Below, in pieces: positions 59,464 to 64,000 of a stretch of DNA of 64,000 nt (its first letter is position 1; each line of letters starts with the position of its first letter). The notes below the pieces were generated by a model. The model was not told where the DNA came from, did not search any database, and was given only the letters and a program-made list of their open reading frames with translations. A program made the position numbers and the translations under genes. This DNA comes from Epiperipatus broadwayi (lineage: Eukaryota > Onychophora > Udeonychophora > Euonychophora > Peripatidae): positions 5,699,244 to 5,763,243 of the forward strand of contig JAQFVV010012418.1 in assembly GCA_028023455.1 (NCBI GenBank), given 5' to 3'.

Positions 59464-62400
59464 TATATATTCCAATTTCTTTGTTACTTGATTATTACAT
59501 ATATTCTGTGATTGTAAATATCTACCAGCTGCTTATATATTATAAGGGATTTCAACTCAGATTTTCAAGCTCCCTATAATTATCCAATTCATCTTATACA
59601 ACTGATACATATGATCACATGCATGTGAAAAAGATAAATGATCTTCAATATATATATTTCTTGCTGAACCAGCAGTCATCAGTTGGTCCAGATCACTATC
59701 TCCTATACATATATACAATCAGTGCTAACTTTATATTAAGATAGCAAATCTTCAAAATTTAAAGGAGATGTTTCAATCTTCTACTTGTAAATTAATTTTG
59801 AAATGTTGTTAATTTAATTTTATATTAAACATGTATTATGAAAGTGTGACCACATGTATATACATGCACGTACATGAATCAGTAAAATAATTTTGTTATT
59901 AAGTACAAGTAATGTAATTTTTTTCAAAAAAGTAAACTTTGTAAATAAATTTCTTACATTTTATATAAGATTATTTTCAACTTTGTAGAATAATGATTAC
60001 CCTCCAAAATAAAATTTTAATCTGTTGAGATAACAAAATTGAAAAGTTAAGCATTGTTCACATAAGACATGAAATGGAATTAATTAGTATGGAATGTAAA
60101 ACTTTTACTTTAATTGATTAAAAACCTGGCTTATTAATTAATTAAAAACTTGGTTATTTTAAGATACTAATCTAGAAAATTCTAGAAAGTTTGTGTGAGA
60201 AAACAATCCACTAAATATGTACAAAAGCTCCCCAAAATATATTGTTTCATTTCTTTAAGGAGTGATCCATAAGATTCATTTTCAAGGAGATTGATTGATA
60301 GATTCATTCATTAATTCATTTTTCCTTGCTCAACTAGTCAAGATCATATTCCAGATATAGGGAATTTTCATCCTGCATGACAAGCAGCTTTTGTCAGCTC
60401 TTTCATCAAAATTATTGATATTCTGCCAGTATTCATGACAAGTGGCCTGCAATTAAAAAACTAAACTGCATAATTTTTTCTAGTGGTTTTTACAGAATAT
60501 GTGTGGAAAGGCACTTCCCAAATGCAAAATCTATGCTCTAAACTGAGCTCCAGCCTCCAACATGTCTTAAATTCATAGAAAGCTGACCTCTAGAAAAAGC
60601 CATCCTACATGAAAGCCTCTCAATTAACAAACAACAAAATCACAACAAAATGTACAAAAGTAGTTACTTTTTCAAAGAATTTACAGACAGAAATAGTGGT
60701 ACACTTAAGAACTTAGCAGTAATGTAAACTTTTGTATACCTTAAATAAGCCAGATATTGTTAGAAAATTTTCTCACATATATGCACATTACCTTTTGTTA
60801 ACTGTAATTTTAGATTTAAATGTATTTTCTATTTCATTTTATGCATCTATTAGTCAATATCATATATATAAGTCAAGTATGAATGTTTTACTGTTTTGTT
60901 TAGAATACACTCTAATTTAGAATTTATTATGTTTAAAAATTGTTACTATAGAATAAATTTTCTCTTCATTCATTGAGAGTTTTGACAGTTTTAAATGAGA
61001 TTTTAATTGTAGAATAAGTATTATTATTGTAGAATAATTTGATTCCTTTACTTCCTCTCTTCAATATTAAAAACCTAAGTGTTTTTAAGAAAATAAGTCT
61101 GAAGTTAATCAATTAGTAAAATCTTTTAAAGAAAATTTGTAATAATGTTTAAAATTAACTTTTTTTAAAATCATATTAATCAATTTATTTTATATATGTG
61201 TAATCTGATTTTAGATTTGCTAAAAAATTTTAATGCTTGTATATAACATGCATTATTCATCTTTTTATGTGTGTGTATCAAAAACAAATCCATACATAGA
61301 TCACTGTTATTTTATAGGGGTTCTCTTTTACTTTACCAGGGTTATCTAAATATCTATCTGGTTGATATTATTATTATTATTGTATTTGCTCTGATTGTCT
61401 GGATCATCTATTGCCTTCATTGGAGTCTATTTACTCTGGTGTGGCCTGTATTTGGTACAGCCAGTATAACTTCTATGTTTCATATTATTGCTATATATTA
61501 GTGAATTCTTCAGAACCACTGCCCATGATATTTTGGTCAAGCTCATATTCTTTTAGAATAAGACTACTAATCATTAAATTGTCAACTTGCTTGATTTTGC
61601 ATGGTAAACTTCAAAAGAGCTTATCATGTCTCCATTATATAAAATAGCCCTTATTTTATTTACAATTGTCAGGTGGTTTAGATATTATCACATATCCAAG
61701 TCTTTATTATCAGTGCATATATACATAAGCATCAAATGAGATAACTTAAATAATTTCTTTGTTTCTTATTAAAAGTCATTCACTCATAGATTACTCACCC
61801 TATTTTATAAAACTGCTGTTAAAAGATTATTTATATCTTATTGAAGTAATTGAATTGGGGAATAATTTGATTGTTGAAGCTGTCAATAATACTGTACTCT
61901 CTTAAGACATCCATATATGCAATATGAATTAATTTTAAGATTTCTTTATTTTCTTTTAATTGTAATAAACATTGTAATTATTATTATTTTAAAATTTTGC
62001 TGACATTTGTTTACTGTGTCTGTCTTTCAATTGCACAATAGTTATAAGTCTCATACTCTAAACTGAACTAGTGTCAGGTACAGATAATTTATGTTAGGAT
62101 CTCATCATTATTAGTGAATATTCAGTCATCCCAAATAAATTTTATAGGCTTTATTAAGTAGCCTAATGGCATCCTCAAGTTACTAATGTTTTTAATGCAT
62201 GTAGATGTCTGCTACAATATATATTGTAAAGGGGATACATGCTGTTACATTATTATAATAAGTAAAATTACAAATTAAAAATAAAAAGTTTGCAAATAAA
62301 AACTTCTTTTTTTAAGTTTTAAAAAAATTAAAAATTAAAAGTAATCTAAACTCGTATATATGTAAAATCGCACAGATGAAAAATTACTAAAAGAAAAATT

Positions 62401-62845
62401 TATTTAAAAAAAAGGAAAAGTTTTAAAACTAAATTTTGAGATAAAAAACTTAAAGATATTAAAGATAAGAATATAGCTTTAAGAATGTAAAAAAAAAGTT
62501 AATCACTGCTATTGTATAAAATGGAAATGATTATTTTTAATTAGGCTTAAGTAAACTAGCCCTTGGGCATCTCAAAATTTATAATTAAAAGTCAGATAGG
62601 AGATAAAAACAATAAGAACAGAATAGCCAATAAAAAAATCCCTCAGGAAATGGACCACAGGATCATCATCATCATGGCATCATGTCCAGTCAATCAGATT
62701 TTAATATAAAAAGTAAAAGAATGGAAATAATTTAGTATGTGTGCTATAGATGTTAAGTCCAGTAGAGTTGAAGGAGAAGGGATTGAAAAGATGCACTTTC
62801 AATCCCTTCAGTTTTTCTATAAAAAATGTAATATTGTTTTCCTAG
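59464..62845. other. AT-rich DNA, no clear gene
   Basis: No gene is recognised. A less AT-rich patch at 60,340-60,720 reads as a stop-interrupted frame without a family motif and may be an old retroelement scrap. A hairpin with 14-bp arms (GAAGGGATTGAAA and complement) lies at 62,776-62,809. Confidence 0.5.
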
Positions 62846-62990
62846 ATTGTGGACCCCAGGACATCAGGGTCCTGCAATAAAAGCCTGCAAAGAACTATAC
62901 CAGCTGCAGCAAAAGACCTACAGAATTAGAAACAACATTGGATCCCAATTACAAGAAACTAGAAAGTATGGACTTTTTCTCTTTAAAACC
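62846..62990 (+). CDS. Candidate internal exon (unrecognised protein)
   Basis: 145 bases lie between an acceptor-like TATTGTTTTCCTAG and a donor-like ACC/GTAAGA. One frame is open from border to border (1 base plus 48 codons): LWTPGHQGPAIKACKELYQ, then QLQQKTYRIRNNIGSQ and LQETRKYGLFLFKT. The other frames contain stops. Local GC is well above the surroundings and the composition is protein-like. Possible following exons on the same strand are 63,436-63,491 (after ACCATCAG, before GTAAGA) and a segment after CTTCTCACCAG at 63,561 (IDEVFLYWVRDISSR, then stop). They are mutually exclusive in phase, so at most one path is right. I do not recognise the family; a retroelement scrap is not excluded. 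Confidence 0.38.
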
Positions 62991-64000
62991 GTAAGAACTC
63001 TATAACTAATGAAATTTAACTATAAAACTTTCCCAGTATTTAAATATAAATAGAAATTCCTATCTGACCAAACTAAATCATTTATTAATAATTATTTTTA
63101 CTGAATGTATTTTTTTTAAAATCATTTCCATTAATTTAAATTTTCCATTTTTTTAAGTGTTTATTATGTTTTTTTGTTTTTTTTTTACATTAAGCTAAAG
63201 CTTTTAATTAAATCATGTTGAATTTAAGTTGGGTGTGAATGACTGCATAGATTTGTAAAGTTATGTTAATTTAGGGGAGGGTAAATCTTAGGTTATTTGT
63301 TTCGCAGTTAAATTGGATCAATGAATTGGATGTATTGGTGTAATTAGTAAATGTAGCATGAAGATCCGCTACATGCAGAATCACATTATACACCGTACTT
63401 GGGCAAAATAAATCCCATTTCTTCCTAACCATCAGAAGCAGATGGTATTCCCTCCTCCTTGGATCACCCCTTTAGACTATGGAATGGGATAGTAAGACAG
63501 CAAAAAGGACCGCGATCCCTTTCTATGGTGTTTTCTTTTTTATTGTTCTTCTCACCAGATAGATGAAGTATTCCTGTACTGGGTGAGAGACATTTCTTCT
63601 CGATAACCATGCTGTTCAGATGTATATTTTGGACAGTGCAGTATTGTGCTGTCATATTCATACTGCATTGAATGCATTGATATATCAGGTAGATTGGCAT
63701 TAGTTTGATTGCAAACTTTTGGCCTAGACGTTAAATAAGGGATATAGAATATTTTCTTTTTTGAGTGCAATCTATGTAGTCTATCCATACTCGACACTTT
63801 AATGAAATATTAATAAATTCATCTGTGTGAACTTATAAAATCAAAAGTTAAAATATAAATCAAATTATAAATTAAACATTATACTAAAATAATTCTAAAT
63901 TTTATATATGTGCAAAATAAATGTTTCTGTACATTATTAATCTGGCAGTGGCTTATTCTTATTTTTTATTATCTTTCTTTTTTTAAAAATAAAGTATACA
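62991..64000. other. AT-rich DNA with a coding-like island at 63.4-63.8 kb
   Basis: Between 63,360 and 63,800 base composition is less AT-rich. Besides the possible + strand exons noted with the exon at 62,846, the - strand has an 81-codon frame at 63,552-63,797 (MSSMDRLHRLHSKKK start). This could end as an exon at a donor-like CTG/GTGAGA. Both strands cannot be coding over the same bases; neither reading is proven. Confidence 0.35.

Noticed and set aside
51165-59528. Similarity between 51,165-51,220 and 59,470-59,528 on either side of the Gypsy 4 block, first taken as a long target duplication
   Set aside because: The two are diverged, while the LTR arms are nearly identical, and the left copy is some 30 bases from the insertion point. 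It is more likely an older AT-rich repeat; I use the 4-bp ATAT as the possible duplication instead.
60480-60722. Stop-interrupted frame starting YVWKGTSQMQNLC after an acceptor-like sequence
   Set aside because: It has stops in every frame and no recognisable motif; kept only as a possible old retroelement scrap.

Overview
The window is strongly AT-rich, non-coding-looking nuclear DNA from an animal, probably an invertebrate. The evidence is the mix of mobile elements: Ty3/Gypsy LTR retrotransposons, a Tx1/L1-like LINE, a Penelope-like GIY-YIG endonuclease, tRNA-derived SINEs, hAT and TA-flanked MITEs, and abundant microsatellites. No complete host gene is visible. Two short stretches with splice-like borders and open frames (18.75 kb and 62.85 kb, + strand) could be exons of a gene with very large introns, but they are unconfirmed. 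The species cannot be fixed from the sequence alone.

Layout. 0.7-6.8 kb: decayed Gypsy element on the + strand (LTR, gag remnant, frameshifted RT-RNase H-integrase, polypurine tract, partial 3' LTR). 7.4-8.9 kb: 3' part of a LINE on the - strand. 9.3-9.65 kb: GATA/TAGG-rich tract. 10.3-11.5 kb: two Penelope-like GIY-YIG fragments head to head. 13.9-14.1 kb: an uninterrupted 247-base G run. 16.8-17.45 kb: foldback with SINE-like arms. 20.8-24.7 kb: second Gypsy element with both LTRs and an internal deletion from gag zinc knuckle to integrase. 24.8-31.7 kb: near full-length LINE with a 17-bp target duplication, itself hit by a 482-bp insertion (10-bp duplication) and a 531-bp hAT MITE (8-bp duplication).

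31.7-39.7 kb: AT-rich DNA with a retroposed tRNA-like sequence (17-bp target duplication), hairpins and a TA-flanked MITE. 39.7-44.9 kb: third, decayed Gypsy element (- strand gag and protease between LTRs) whose 5' LTR is interrupted by a 1.94-kb coding-free LTR-internal-LTR-internal-LTR array, flanked by a 5-bp duplication. 45.2-46.1 kb: LINE reverse transcriptase fragment and a SINE. 51.2-59.5 kb: fourth Gypsy element (- strand) with a 3.2-kb 3' LTR, an open RNase H-integrase frame fused to a gag coiled coil, apparently inserted into an oppositely oriented LTR of the same family; a 174-bp near-perfect palindrome marks its right end. 59.5-64 kb: AT-rich DNA with a candidate exon.

The genes do not form a pathway; the region is a nested record of retrotransposition. 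The most unusual structures are the triple-LTR miniature element at 42.6-44.6 kb, the inverted nested LTR with a palindromic junction at 51-59.5 kb, hammerhead-ribozyme-like boxes in several dispersed repeats, and the long poly-G run. All family calls were made by reading motifs; no database search was possible.
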